From Rhodoferax sp. (GTDB lineage: Bacteria > Pseudomonadota > Gammaproteobacteria > Burkholderiales > Burkholderiaceae_C): a stretch of DNA of 64,000 nucleotides. Under the pieces are notes generated by a model. That model worked only from the letters and a program-made list of their open reading frames with translations, was not told the DNA's origin and ran no database searches. Positions 9,801 to 18,652 of this stretch are shown piece after piece; position 1 is the first letter of the stretch; each line of letters opens with the position of its first letter. Location: assembly GCF_030697375.1 (NCBI RefSeq), contig NZ_JAUYQD010000108.1:1-64000 (forward strand). The letters are read 5' to 3'. A program made the translations under genes and the position numbers.

Positions 9801-9909
9801 TGAGTATTGTAATAAATGTGATTTGTAGTGATGTGTGTGGCGCGGTACAGTGATCCTGAGCTCGGCCCATTGAGGCGCTATTCCCTTTATTTCACGAGGA
9901 GTCCCCTGC

Positions 9910-10668
9910 ATGTTGCACGCCCTGATTTTTGATGTGGACGGTACGCTGGCCGATACCGAAACGGCCCACCTGGCAGCGTTCAACCATGCCTTTGCCGAAT
10001 TTGGCCTGGACTGGCATTGGGATGAGGCGCTGTACACCGAGTTGCTGCACACCTCGGGCGGCAAGGAGCGCATCCTGCGCTACTGGAAAACCCGCCAGCC
10101 AGACTTGAAGGAACTGGAAGCCATGGCATTGACGGAGACCGTCAACCGCCTGCACGAACTCAAAACGGCGGCTTATGAAGGCGCCGTCAATAGTGGTGCC
10201 GTGGAGCTGCGCCCGGGCGTGCTGCCCCTGATCCATGCGGCCCTGGAGCAGGGGCTGCAACTCGCCATTGCCACCACCACCTCGCCGGTGAATGTGGCGG
10301 CGCTCCTGCGCCGGGCCATGGGCAGCGACTGGCGCACCCACTTTGCCGCCATAGGCGACGCCTCCACCGCACCCCTCAAGAAACCGCACCCCCAGGTCTA
10401 CCGGCACATGCTGCAGGCGCTGGACCTGGACGCGGCGCAGTGCCTGGCCTTTGAAGACTCCAGCAACGGCCTGCGTTCCGCTGTGGCAGCGGGGCTGGCC
10501 ACCGTGATCACACCCACGCAATTCACCGCCGACCATGACTTTTCCGCCGCACTGCGGGTGCTGCCGGACCTGGGCGCGGTGGACTTGGCCCAGTTGCGGC
10601 ACTGGCACGTCCAAGGCCAGCCCAGCCAGCCCGGCCGACCCAGGCGGGCACTCAGCCCCGCCCACTGA
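9910..10668 (+). CDS. cbbY: HAD phosphatase CbbY (xylulose-1,5-bisphosphate phosphatase)
   Basis: HAD-superfamily hydrolase, 252 aa, with motif I FDVDGTLADTE at residues 7-17, motif II ATTTS near 122, a lysine in LKKPHP near 157, and motif IV EDSSNG near 183. CbbY proteins in Calvin operons remove xylulose-1,5-bisphosphate, a misfire product that inhibits RuBisCO. It is the first gene of the divergent cbb operon, preceded by CACGAGGAG as RBS. The C-terminal 20 residues are Pro/Arg-rich and probably disordered. Confidence 0.85.
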   Translation: MLHALIFDVDGTLADTETAHLAAFNHAFAEFGLDWHWDEALYTELLHTSGGKERILRYWKTRQPDLKELEAMALTETVNRLHELKTAAYEGAVNSGAVELRPGVLPLIHAALEQGLQLAIATTTSPVNVAALLRRAMGSDWRTHFAAIGDASTAPLKKPHPQVYRHMLQALDLDAAQCLAFEDSSNGLRSAVAAGLATVITPTQFTADHDFSAALRVLPDLGAVDLAQLRHWHVQGQPSQPGRPRRALSPAH

Positions 10669-10704
10669 AGCTCCCAACGAACGCCCCTCCACGAGACATT
10701 CACC

Positions 10705-11817
10705 ATGCCCTTAACCCACCGCTCCACCCTGACCCAGTTCCTGATCGAGGAGCGCCGCCGCTTTCCCAGTGCCAGTGGCGACTTCAACGCCCTGATCCTG
10801 GACGTGGCCATTGCCTGCAAGGCCATTGCCCGGGCTGTGGCCTTTGGGGAATTGGGCGGCGTCATGGGCAACCATGCGGCAGAGGAGGGCGGTTGCATCA
10901 ACGTGCAGGGCGAGACGCAAAAAAAGCTCGACGTGCTGAGCAACGAGGTCTTCATCCGCCGCACCGAGTGGGCCGGCAACCTGGCGGGCATGGCGTCGGA
11001 GGAGATGGAGCTGCCTTACCAGATTCCGGGGCAGTACCCGCGTGGCAAGTACCTGCTGGTGTTCGACCCGCTGGACGGCTCCAGCAACATCGACGTGAAC
11101 GTGTCGGTGGGCAGCATTTTTTCGGTGCTGCGCGCCCACCCCGAGGTGGAGACCAGCGGCCGTGATGTGACCGAGGCCGATTTTTTGCAAGCGGGCCACC
11201 GCCAGGTGGCGGCGGGCTACGCCCTGTACGGCCCCACCACCATGCTGGTGCTCACGGTGGGCGACGGCGTGAACGGCTTCACGCTGGACCCCAACCTGGG
11301 CGAATTCATGCTCACGCACCCGCTGATGCAGATTCCCCCCGACACCCAGGAGTTCGCCATCAACGCCTCCAACAGCCGCTTCTGGGAGGCGCCGGTCAAG
11401 CGCTACGTGGACGAATGCCTGGCCGGCAAAACCGGCCCCCGTGGCAAGGACTTCAACACCCGCTGGATTGCCAGCATGGTGGCCGAGGCGCACCGCATCC
11501 TGATGCGCGGCGGCGTGTTTTTGTACCCGCGCGACAGCAAAGACGCCTCCAAACCCGGGCGCCTGCGCCTGCTCTACGAGGCCAACCCCGTCGGTTTCAT
11601 CATGGAGCAGGCCGGGGGGCGTGCCTCCACCGGCCACACACCCATGCTGGACGTGCAGCCCACCGCGCTGCACCAACGCATCGGGCTGGTGTTTGGCTCC
11701 AAAAACGAGGTCGAGCGCATTGAGCGCTACCACGCCGAGCCCCAGCGCGTGGAGCTGGACAACCCCCTGTTTGCCGAGCGCAGCCTGTTTCGGGCGACGG
11801 CGGGGGCATTGATGTGA
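10705..11817 (+). CDS. cbbF: Fructose-1,6-bisphosphatase class I
   Basis: Hydrolyses fructose-1,6-bisphosphate, and often sedoheptulose-1,7-bisphosphate in CBB operons, to regenerate RuBP precursors. The 370-aa product shows the FBPase metal site [17 protein letters not shown] near residue 118, NASNSRFWE near 220, and a C-terminal [16 protein letters not shown] segment near 290. It lies 36 bases after cbbY. A copy of the interspersed repeat (11823-11880) separates it from cbbP. Confidence 0.94.
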   Translation: MPLTHRSTLTQFLIEERRRFPSASGDFNALILDVAIACKAIARAVAFGELGGVMGNHAAEEGGCINVQGETQKKLDVLSNEVFIRRTEWAGNLAGMASEEMELPYQIPGQYPRGKYLLVFDPLDGSSNIDVNVSVGSIFSVLRAHPEVETSGRDVTEADFLQAGHRQVAAGYALYGPTTMLVLTVGDGVNGFTLDPNLGEFMLTHPLMQIPPDTQEFAINASNSRFWEAPVKRYVDECLAGKTGPRGKDFNTRWIASMVAEAHRILMRGGVFLYPRDSKDASKPGRLRLLYEANPVGFIMEQAGGRASTGHTPMLDVQPTALHQRIGLVFGSKNEVERIERYHAEPQRVELDNPLFAERSLFRATAGALM

Positions 11818-11822
11818 ATACT

Positions 11823-11880
11823 TTTGCTATGAATTTAATAGCTGCTTGCGCACATTCCATAAGGGCTAGAGGCCTTTTTT
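11823..11880 (+). repeat. Interspersed intergenic repeat, copy A
   Basis: Contains the family core GCTATGAATTTAATAGC followed by TGCTTGCGCA and a tail GGGCTAGAGGCC with a T6 run. The GCTAT/ATAGC arms are an inverted repeat. The tail can fold AAGG/CCTT ahead of the T tract, so this copy may terminate or attenuate transcription between cbbF and cbbP. Related copies lie at 15508, 20720, 22645, 24917, 42943, 52609 and 62572. Confidence 0.75.
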
Positions 11881-11910
11881 GCTTAAATATTTGTTCTATG
11901 GAGATTGCCC

Positions 11911-12786
11911 GTGTCTGAACGCCACCCCATCATTGCCATCACCGGTTCCAGCGGCGCGGGCACCACGTCGGTCACCAACACCTTTGAGAACATCTTTCGC
12001 CGCGAGGGCGTGAACGCCGCCATCATCGAAGGCGACAGTTTCCACCGCTACGACCGCTTGGAGATGAAACGCAAGCTGGCGGAGGCCGAGAAAGACGGTA
12101 ACAAAAACTTCAGCCACTTCGGCCCCGAGAACAACCTGTTCCCCGAGCTGGAAACTCTGTTCCGCGACTACGCCACCACCGGCGTGGGCACACGCCGCAA
12201 ATACCTGCACGACCCGCAAGAGGCCGCGCCATACCAGCAGCAGCCCGGCACCTTCACCCCCTGGGAGGAACTGCCCGCTGGCACCGACCTGCTGTTTTAC
12301 GAAGGCCTGCATGGCGCCGTGGTCACGCCCGAGGTCAACATCGCCCAGCACCCCGACCTGCTGATTGGTGTGGTGCCGGTGATCAACCTGGAGTGGATCC
12401 AAAAACTCTGGCGCGACAAGTCCAAACGCGGCTACAGCACCGAAGCGGTCACCGACACCATTCTGCGGCGCATGCCCGACTACGTGAACTACATCTGCCC
12501 GCAGTTCATGCACACCCATGTCAACTTTCAGCGCGTGCCCATGGTGGACACCTCCAACCCCTTTATTGCGCGCGACATTCCCAGCCCGGACGAAAGCATG
12601 GTGGTGATCCGCTTTGCCAAACCCAAGGGCATCGACTTCCAGTACCTGCGCAGCATGATCGACGGCAGCTTCATGAGCCGCGCCAACACCATCGTGGTGC
12701 CCGGCGGCAAGATGGAGCTGGCCATGCAACTCATCTTCACGCCTTTTATTTGGCGCATGGTCGAGCGAAAAAAGAGAGTCTCCTGA
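11911..12786 (+). CDS. cbbP: Phosphoribulokinase
   Basis: Phosphorylates ribulose-5-phosphate to RuBP, the CBB-specific step. P-loop [11 protein letters not shown] lies at residues 11-21. The substrate-binding segment [10 protein letters not shown] follows near 42, and the Walker B-like LLFYEGLHG near 127. The frame could start at TTG 11905, but GTG 11911 ([12 protein letters not shown]) has GGAGA six bases upstream and matches known N-termini. 291 aa. The stop overlaps the cbbT ATG (TGATGA), so translation is probably coupled. Confidence 0.94.
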   Translation: MSERHPIIAITGSSGAGTTSVTNTFENIFRREGVNAAIIEGDSFHRYDRLEMKRKLAEAEKDGNKNFSHFGPENNLFPELETLFRDYATTGVGTRRKYLHDPQEAAPYQQQPGTFTPWEELPAGTDLLFYEGLHGAVVTPEVNIAQHPDLLIGVVPVINLEWIQKLWRDKSKRGYSTEAVTDTILRRMPDYVNYICPQFMHTHVNFQRVPMVDTSNPFIARDIPSPDESMVVIRFAKPKGIDFQYLRSMIDGSFMSRANTIVVPGGKMELAMQLIFTPFIWRMVERKKRVS

Positions 12787-14855
12787 TGAACACATCCTCC
12801 CCCGAACTCGACCGGAAGGTCGCCGCAGACCTGCCGCGCCAGATGGCCAATGCCATCCGTATGCTGGCCGTGGACGCGGTGGAAAAAGCCAAGTCCGGCC
12901 ACCCCGGCGCGCCAATGGGCATGGCCGACATCGCCGAGGTGCTGTGGCACCGCCACCTCAAACACAACCCCGCCAACCCTCATTGGCCAGACCGCGACCG
13001 CTTTGTGCTCTCCAACGGCCACGGCTCCATGCTGATCTATGCGCTCTTGCACCTCACGGGCTACGACCTGCCCCTGGCCGAGCTGCAAAACTTCCGCCAG
13101 TTGCACAGCAAAACCGCTGGCCACCCCGAAGTGGGCGTCACCCCCGGCGTGGAGACCACCACCGGCCCGCTGGGGCAGGGCCTGGCCAACGCCGTGGGCA
13201 TGGCGCTGGCCGAGAAACTGCTCGCCGACGAGTTCAACCGCGATGACGAAGAAACCAGCCACACCGTTGTGGACCACTTCACCTACGTCTTTTTGGGCGA
13301 CGGCTGCCTGATGGAGGGCATCAGCCACGAAGTCTGCTCGCTGGCCGGCACGCTGCGCCTGCCCAAGCTGGTGGCGTTTTACGACGACAACGGCATCTCC
13401 ATCGACGGCCATGTGCAAGGCTGGTTCACCGACGACACCCCCCAACGCTTTGAAGCCTATGGCTGGAACGTCATCCCCGCCGTGAACGGGCACGACCCCC
13501 AGGCCGTGGACGCTGCCGTGCGCGCCGCCAAAGCCCAGGCGGCTTTGCCCGAGGGCAAACCGACGCTGATTTGCTGCAAAACCGTGATCGGCATGGGCTC
13601 GCCCAACAAGGCGGGAACACACGACGTGCATGGCGCCGCCCTGGGCGTGGCCGAGGTGACCGCCACCCGCGCCGCACTGGGCTGGACCGCGCCGCCGTTT
13701 GAGGTGCCGGCCGACATTGCCAAGGCCTGGAACGCGGTGGAGCGCGGCACGGCGGCCGAGCGGGCGTGGCGTGTGCGCTTCGAGGCCTACCGCACGCAGT
13801 ACCCGCTGGAAGCCGCCGAGTTCGAGCGTCGCGTGGCGGGCGATCTGCTGCCCAATTTTGCCGACGCGCTGCCCGAACTGCTGGCCGCCATTGCCGCCAA
13901 ACCGGACGCCGTGGCCACGCGCAAAGCCAGCCAGAACGCGCTGGATGCGCTGAGCCGCCAAGTGCCCGAATTCTTCGGCGGCAGTGCCGACCTGACCGGC
14001 TCCAACCTCACCAACTTCAAAGGCAGCGTCAAGTGCGGCCGCGACCACTGGGGCAACCACCTGAGCTACGGCGTGCGCGAGTTCGGCATGGCCGCCATCA
14101 TGAATGGGCTGGCCCTGCATGGCGGCTACATCCCCTATGGCGGCACGTTTTTAACCTTCAGCGACTACAGCCGCAACGCCATCCGCATGGCCGCACTGAT
14201 GAAGCTACGCGTCATCCACGTCTTCACCCACGACAGCATTGGTCTGGGGGAGGACGGCCCCACGCACCAGAGCGTGGAGCATGTCCCCTCGCTGCGCATC
14301 ATCCCCAACCTGGATGTCTGGCGTCCGGCCGACGGACTGGAAACCGCCGTGGCCTGGGCCTGCGCCCTGGAGCGCAGGGACGGCCCCAGCGCCCTGTGCC
14401 TGTCCCGCCAAAACCTGCCGCGCCTCACGGGGGATGCCGACACGGCCGCCGCCATGGCGCAGCGCATCCGCCAGGGCGGCTATGTGCTGTCCGACACGGA
14501 CGGTGCCCAGGCCGTGATCGTGTCCACCGGCTCGGAGCTGGAGCTGGCCATGGCGGCGCAGGCGGCCTTGCAGAAAGTGGGCATCGCCACCCGCGTGGTG
14601 TCCATGCCCAGCACCTCGGTGTTTGACCGCCAGAGCGCCGCCTACCAGGAACAGGTGCTGCCGCTGGCCCTGCCCACCGTGGCGGTGGAAGCCGCCCACC
14701 CGGACTTCTGGCGCAAATACGTGGGCCGCACCGGGCGCGTGGTGGGCATCGCCAGCTTTGGCGAATCCGCCCCCGCGAAAGACTTGTATGCCCACTTTGG
14801 TATCACCAGCCAAAGCGTGGTGGAGGCCGTGCAGGCCTTGGTGGGGCGCCCATGA
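12786..14855 (+). CDS. cbbT: Transketolase
   Basis: TPP-dependent two-carbon transfer between CBB and pentose-phosphate sugars. 689 aa from the ATG at 12786 ([13 protein letters not shown]). Visible are the N-terminal [17 protein letters not shown] block, the TPP-binding [12 protein letters not shown] segment near residue 177, and the [18 protein letters not shown] motif near 490. The frame is open upstream to 12393, inside cbbP, but this part is a shadow of cbbP. The stop overlaps the cbbZ start (ATGA). Confidence 0.94.
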   Translation: MNTSSPELDRKVAADLPRQMANAIRMLAVDAVEKAKSGHPGAPMGMADIAEVLWHRHLKHNPANPHWPDRDRFVLSNGHGSMLIYALLHLTGYDLPLAELQNFRQLHSKTAGHPEVGVTPGVETTTGPLGQGLANAVGMALAEKLLADEFNRDDEETSHTVVDHFTYVFLGDGCLMEGISHEVCSLAGTLRLPKLVAFYDDNGISIDGHVQGWFTDDTPQRFEAYGWNVIPAVNGHDPQAVDAAVRAAKAQAALPEGKPTLICCKTVIGMGSPNKAGTHDVHGAALGVAEVTATRAALGWTAPPFEVPADIAKAWNAVERGTAAERAWRVRFEAYRTQYPLEAAEFERRVAGDLLPNFADALPELLAAIAAKPDAVATRKASQNALDALSRQVPEFFGGSADLTGSNLTNFKGSVKCGRDHWGNHLSYGVREFGMAAIMNGLALHGGYIPYGGTFLTFSDYSRNAIRMAALMKLRVIHVFTHDSIGLGEDGPTHQSVEHVPSLRIIPNLDVWRPADGLETAVAWACALERRDGPSALCLSRQNLPRLTGDADTAAAMAQRIRQGGYVLSDTDGAQAVIVSTGSELELAMAAQAALQKVGIATRVVSMPSTSVFDRQSAAYQEQVLPLALPTVAVEAAHPDFWRKYVGRTGRVVGIASFGESAPAKDLYAHFGITSQSVVEAVQALVGRP

Positions 14856-15523
14856 GCCCCTCCTTCGACCTGGTGATGTTCGACCTGGACGGCACGCTGG
14901 TGCAGACCGCGCCCGAAATCTGCGACGCCGTCAACGACACCCTGCGCCACTTTGACCTGCCCGAGGTCACCCAGGCGCAGGTGGCCGACTGGATAGGCCA
15001 CGGCACACGCGAACTGCTGATCCAGGCCCTGAGCCACAGCGGCCAAGGCAGCGTCGCCGAGGTGCGCGCCAGCGACAGCCTGGGCCGGATTGCCGCCGAG
15101 TTCGACACCCACTACCAGCGCCGCTGCGGCACCCGCAGCGCGCTGTACCCCCAAGTGCGCGAGAGCCTGGCGGCTTTGCGTGCGCGCGGCGTCAAGCTGG
15201 CCGTGGTGACCAACAAGGAGGGCCGCTTCACCACCACCGTGCTCAATGCCCACCAGCTCCTGCCCCTGCTGGACTGCGTGGTCAGCGGCGACACCCTGCC
15301 CACCAAAAAGCCCGACCCGGCCGGCATCCACCAGTGCCTGGCCGCGTTTGGCGTGCCGCCCACGCGGGCCCTGTTTGTGGGCGACTCCAGCATCGACGTG
15401 GCCGCCGCACGCAATGCTGGGGTGGCGGTTTGGGTGCTGCCCTATGGCTACAACATGGGTCAGCCGATTGCGGCCTGCGGCCCAGATCGGGTGATTGATG
15501 ATTGTTCGTTGCTACTGAATTGA
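14852..15523 (+). CDS. cbbZ: Phosphoglycolate phosphatase
   Basis: HAD hydrolase that removes 2-phosphoglycolate, the product of the RuBisCO oxygenase reaction. 223 aa with motif [12 protein letters not shown] at residues 9-19, VVTNKEGR near 117, KKPDP near 151 and [14 protein letters not shown] near 173. It overlaps cbbT by 4 bases and is last in the operon. Its last codons and stop (LLLN, TGA at 15521) lie inside copy B of the interspersed repeat, so the repeat insertion appears to have redefined the C-terminus. Confidence 0.9.
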   Translation: MSPSFDLVMFDLDGTLVQTAPEICDAVNDTLRHFDLPEVTQAQVADWIGHGTRELLIQALSHSGQGSVAEVRASDSLGRIAAEFDTHYQRRCGTRSALYPQVRESLAALRARGVKLAVVTNKEGRFTTTVLNAHQLLPLLDCVVSGDTLPTKKPDPAGIHQCLAAFGVPPTRALFVGDSSIDVAAARNAGVAVWVLPYGYNMGQPIAACGPDRVIDDCSLLLN

Positions 15524-15563
15524 TAGCTGCTTGCGCAGTGTTTTAGGGGGCTGGAGGGCGATT
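15508..15563 (+). repeat. Interspersed repeat copy B, left boundary of the CRISPR cassette
   Basis: 56-bp element with core GCTACTGAATTGATAGC, then TGCTTGCGCAGTG, and tail GGGGGCTGGAGGGCGATT. It is nearly identical to copy D at 22645-22700 and close to copies C and E. It carries two small inverted repeats (GCTA/TAGC and CTGC/GCAG). It marks the junction between the Calvin operon and the accessory island. Confidence 0.8.
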
Positions 15564-15738
15564 CCGTTATGAAAATCAATGAAGTTGTCCAAGAGGCGCT
15601 GCGACGGCTGGCATCGGTCCGCGCCGGCTGCAGTCAGCGGGCGCACATGCTGCGCAATGCCACCGATCTTTCCACTACGCGCCTCAGAACATTGCACTCT
15701 GTGCGAATGCCGGCAGGATGTGCCAGTGGAGCCGGTAG

Positions 15739-16002
15739 CTAATAACCATCATCCTTCCAGCGCTTGGTATTGAACAGCGCATTCATGACAGGTGTGGAAC
15801 AGCGTTCCCAATTGGCGGCTTCTCCGTTGCCACATGCGAACTCACCTTGAAGTGAAATCGGAGCCATCGATCTTCTCAAAAGCCGGTCATCAACGCTGAT
15901 CCTATACAGGGGCATCAGAGCGTTCGCATCCACGAGTGGTGACATTGCAGACCAAGATTGTTCTTTGCTAAAGTGGGCAGCGTAGTCCAAGCGCATTGCC
16001 AT
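15739..16002 (-). CDS. Hypothetical ORF at the left of the CRISPR cassette
   Basis: A minus-strand frame reads from ATG 16002 (MAMRLDYAAHFSKEQ) to TAG at 15739, 87 aa; the frame stays open to 16083. Amino-acid composition looks protein-like, with scattered Trp and Cys, but no good RBS is visible and no family is recognised. It is divergent from cas6. The rest of 15564-16038 holds only a 57-codon plus-strand frame from ATG 15570 (MKINEVVQEALRRLASV), also without support. The stretch may be promoter or leader DNA with a gene remnant. Confidence 0.3.
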   Translation of the reverse strand: MAMRLDYAAHFSKEQSWSAMSPLVDANALMPLYRISVDDRLLRRSMAPISLQGEFACGNGEAANWERCSTPVMNALFNTKRWKDDGY

Positions 16003-16038
16003 AGAAGATGCGTATGGATCGAACAGTCCGCACCGGCT

Positions 16039-16060
16039 GTTTTTGTCAAAAACAAGGAGG
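16039..16060 (+). promoter_or_regulatory. Palindrome plus strong RBS ahead of cas6
   Basis: GTTTTTG-T-CAAAAAC (16039-16053) is a perfect 7-bp-arm palindrome immediately followed by AAGGAGG (16054-16060) and the cas6 ATG at 16067. It could be an operator or an mRNA hairpin next to the ribosome-binding site. It decides the cas6 start, since the upstream in-frame start at 16043 lies inside the palindrome. Confidence 0.5.
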
Positions 16061-16066
16061 GAGCCA

Positions 16067-16531
16067 ATGGAATACACAATCACAAAGCCACCGAAAGTTG
16101 ACGGCTATGCTGTCCATCGCATGGTTGCCGGGCTATCGGATGGCGCACCGGCGCTGCATGTTGATGAGGGCGAAAAATTAACGATTCGAACCGAAGCGCC
16201 CATGCCCAGTGGGCATATTTTGGGGTTTTCGTTGCGGGCCTGCGTCGCGGTGAAAAACAAGGGGCGCCATCGCTACTTTCCTACCGACGATTGGCGATCG
16301 CGCCACGCTTGGCTCGCACGAAAGGGCTTGCAGCACGGGTTTGAAATCATCACGGTGCATTGCACCGCCAAGCACTTTGTCGTAGAGAAGCGTCCGGGCA
16401 CATTCACCATCGATGACACCCAATTTACAGGTGTCTTGAAAATCGTAGACCAAGAAAAATTTGCAGCCGCCTTGGTCTCAGGCATCGGAAACACAGCGCG
16501 TACCTTTGGGTTCGGCATGCTGGTCATCTAA
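16067..16531 (+). CDS. cas6: Cas6-type CRISPR RNA endonuclease (Csf5/Cas6e-like)
   Basis: Processes the precursor crRNA of the adjacent array. 154 aa from ATG 16067, chosen for its AAGGAGG site. Two features point to the Cas6e-type RAMP fold. One is a Tyr-x-x-His pair, Y14 and H17 in GYAVHRMV, at the position of the catalytic Tyr/His of Cas6e. The other is the C-terminal glycine-rich GIGNTARTFGFGMLVI loop typical of Cas6 proteins. It is first in a tight operon of cas6, csf2, csf3 and a csf1-position gene, then the array and dinG-HNH. Type IV-A loci carry Csf5 or a Cas6e-like protein in this role. Short for Cas6e (about 200 aa). Confidence 0.8.
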   Translation: MEYTITKPPKVDGYAVHRMVAGLSDGAPALHVDEGEKLTIRTEAPMPSGHILGFSLRACVAVKNKGRHRYFPTDDWRSRHAWLARKGLQHGFEIITVHCTAKHFVVEKRPGTFTIDDTQFTGVLKIVDQEKFAAALVSGIGNTARTFGFGMLVI

Positions 16532-16549
16532 TTTTTAACAGGGAAAGCC

Positions 16550-17530
16550 ATGAAAAAACAAAACATCATCATTGAAGCGGTCATCACCACCAAAGGCCCG
16601 CTGTCCATTGCCATGCCGGTTGCCCAAGGCGGACGCGCAAACGAATACAACAACTTTCCGCTCATGGCTCGTGGGCAAGACGAAGAAGGCAAGTTAATGC
16701 AGACGGCCTACCTGCCTGCCAGTACCGTGCGCGGCTTTCTGCGCCGTGCGTCTGGCCTCGCGGCAATGGAAAAACGTGGCATCGGCAAGACCACGTTGCA
16801 GCAGGCCTACTCGGACATCCTGGGTCAATCTGCCGACGCCAAAGAAGAGGTGGATCTGGTCAAACTGAATGCCTTGCGCGATGGCGACCCGATCCTCGAC
16901 CTCTTTGGATCCTGGTCGATCAAGTCGCGGCTGCTCGTGAGCAACTTTCTGCCCAAGGCCAACGTTCTGCCCCAGGCGGTTACCGGCGTTAGAAAAGACT
17001 TGGAAGATACCGATGGCGTGCTGGAAGGTTTGAGCGAGTCTGACCGACAGGCGTACCACAACCGCAGCGACATCAATAGTCAGCGTGCAGCAGCGGATGC
17101 GGTCGTCAAAGGAATCAAACGTGAGATTGCCAAGGCCAAGAAAGAGAGCAAACCGATGGCTGACCTTGACGCTGCGCTGGCGATTGCTGAATCCAAGGCT
17201 GCTGGGCTCAAGTCCGAAATGGGCGACATGGCCAACTCGTCACGCACCATTACCGAGTTCTTTGCTATGCCGGTCGATGTTGCCCTCCATGGGCGCATGG
17301 TGATCGAGCAGGCCAAGGAACGCGACCTCGGCCTGCTCCTGCAAGCGCTGGACGCACTCTCCACACGTCCGATCCTGGGTGCTCAAGTTGCCCGGGGTTG
17401 CGGCGAAATCGCTGGGCATTTCACCATCAAGGTGGATGGCATGGTGGTGAAAACCGTAGCCACTGGTGGCTGGGAGCCTTCACGCGTCGAAGACTTCGTG
17501 GCCGTGGAATCAGAACAAGCCGCTGCCTAG
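16550..17530 (+). CDS. csf2: Csf2 (Cas7-type backbone subunit of type IV effector)
   Basis: RAMP-superfamily backbone protein expected to polymerise along the crRNA. 326 aa. N-terminal strand IIIEAVITTKGPLSIA is followed by the AYLPASTVRGFLRRAS helix (residues 57-72), a Cas7-like signature. The C-terminal part RPILGAQVARGCGEIAGHF (near 280-298) is the usual Csf2/Csm3-like glycine motif. A long charged helical insertion, about residues 160-230 and rich in Ala, Lys and Glu, is likely the thumb or an added coiled coil. RBS AGGGAAAG; 18 bases after cas6. Confidence 0.82.
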   Translation: MKKQNIIIEAVITTKGPLSIAMPVAQGGRANEYNNFPLMARGQDEEGKLMQTAYLPASTVRGFLRRASGLAAMEKRGIGKTTLQQAYSDILGQSADAKEEVDLVKLNALRDGDPILDLFGSWSIKSRLLVSNFLPKANVLPQAVTGVRKDLEDTDGVLEGLSESDRQAYHNRSDINSQRAAADAVVKGIKREIAKAKKESKPMADLDAALAIAESKAAGLKSEMGDMANSSRTITEFFAMPVDVALHGRMVIEQAKERDLGLLLQALDALSTRPILGAQVARGCGEIAGHFTIKVDGMVVKTVATGGWEPSRVEDFVAVESEQAAA

Positions 17531-17536
17531 TTCGTC

Positions 17537-18154
17537 ATGGACAAGCTGCAAATCACGGCCACCTTGAGCGACCGCTTCATCACTGGCGGCGGCTACCTGA
17601 CGTTTGACGCCCTCCTGGCGTCAGCGGTCTACAGCCTGACCCAAGACGTGGATCAGGCGCACAACCAGTTGCCCATCAAACAGGTGGACGGCCTGTACTA
17701 CGCCAGCGCGGCCATTTATGAATCGGTGGCCACTGGCACGGTAACCATCGTCCAGTCCATGCGACCTGACGATGTGTGGCTCGACCACCAATGGCTCAAG
17801 AAAAACAAGCGCGGCGCAGTCCACACCAAGTTCAGCAACCTAAGCGACAACGTCATGAGCAGCTACAAGACCATTGCAGCACCGACCATGACGTGGTACT
17901 GCGAGGGCGATGCCGACCGGATACGAGCACTGCTGGCGCATTTGCCCATGATTGGCAAAAAGCGAACGTGCTCAGTGACGCGGTGGGATGTTGATGAAGG
18001 CGAACTCGATGGCGTTCAAGGCTACGCCGACGAACCCCTGCGTCCTGTGCCTGTGAAAATGTGGCGCGGTGATACGCCCGGCCCCGTAGTTGACGCCGCG
18101 TGGCGCCCTGCCTACTGGGACGCCGCTGGTCGCACCGCCTGTTTTGTACCTTGA
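17537..18154 (+). CDS. csf3: Csf3 (Cas5-type subunit of type IV effector)
   Basis: 205-aa protein that begins LQITATLSDRFITGGGYLTFDALLASAVYS, a strand-loop-helix arrangement typical of Csf3/Cas5-like RAMP proteins, which cap the 5-prime handle of crRNA. It ends with a Pro/Trp-rich segment (PVVDAAWRPAYWDAAGRTACFVP). It starts 6 bases after csf2, and the order csf2-csf3 matches type IV-A operons. Assignment rests on N-terminal pattern and synteny rather than on a catalytic motif, since none is expected. Confidence 0.75.
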   Translation: MDKLQITATLSDRFITGGGYLTFDALLASAVYSLTQDVDQAHNQLPIKQVDGLYYASAAIYESVATGTVTIVQSMRPDDVWLDHQWLKKNKRGAVHTKFSNLSDNVMSSYKTIAAPTMTWYCEGDADRIRALLAHLPMIGKKRTCSVTRWDVDEGELDGVQGYADEPLRPVPVKMWRGDTPGPVVDAAWRPAYWDAAGRTACFVP

Positions 18155-18163
18155 GATGCTGCC

Positions 18164-18649
18164 ATGACCACACTGGAGTTTTTCAACAACTACTTTGGTC
18201 GCCACCTAGTGGCGCAAACCGGCAACGCCGTGGCCGACGCAACGCGCGCCTTGTCAACGGGGCACAGAATGGCCAAAGGCGGTGATCCCCAACGCATCGC
18301 ATCGGGCTGGGCGGTGATCTCTGAGGAGGTGAGTACCATCCAATTCAAACTGGCCGCCACGGGGTTGCGCTATAGCGATCAGACGCGCTATGAAGCGTGG
18401 CTGGATGCGCTGGAATCGTTCAGCGGCAAGCCCCTGATGCTGGTCGAGTTTGACAAGAAACCCGTGCCCGTTGCCAATCTGTTCAGGACACATGATTTGC
18501 GTGCTGTCCAAGTGTGTTCGCCGGGCGGCGTGGAACTCTTTGACTTTACGAAAGAACCAACGCTTTTGAGCGGAAAAGCGCATAAAGTTTTGTGGAAACT
18601 TAAACTGGAAAGACAGAAAAATTCTTTCAAATCAAACACTTCCGCGTGA
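18164..18649 (+). CDS. Protein in the csf1 position; candidate divergent large or small effector subunit
   Basis: 161 aa, last protein gene before the array, 9 bases after csf3. In type IV-A operons this slot is usually near csf1 (Cas8-like, with a Cys4 zinc finger). This protein has a single Cys (VQVCSPG) and therefore no zinc finger. Residues 1-50 look helical; 95-160 are strand-rich, ending in a Lys-rich tail (HKVLWKLKLERQKNSF). It could be a minimal Csf1, a Cas11-like small subunit, or a new component of the DinG-HNH variant. Function is inferred from the operon only. Confidence 0.55.
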   Translation: MTTLEFFNNYFGRHLVAQTGNAVADATRALSTGHRMAKGGDPQRIASGWAVISEEVSTIQFKLAATGLRYSDQTRYEAWLDALESFSGKPLMLVEFDKKPVPVANLFRTHDLRAVQVCSPGGVELFDFTKEPTLLSGKAHKVLWKLKLERQKNSFKSNTSA

Positions 18650-18652
18650 TCG

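Noticed and set aside
12393-12785. Upstream extension of transketolase by 131 residues
   Set aside because: It is a frame within cbbP with basic, low-complexity translation. The ATG at 12786 matches family N-termini and overlaps the cbbP stop.
15579-15773. 64-aa plus-strand ORF rich in Cys just after repeat B
   Set aside because: No RBS, odd composition, and it overlaps another equally weak frame. I left it out as a gene.
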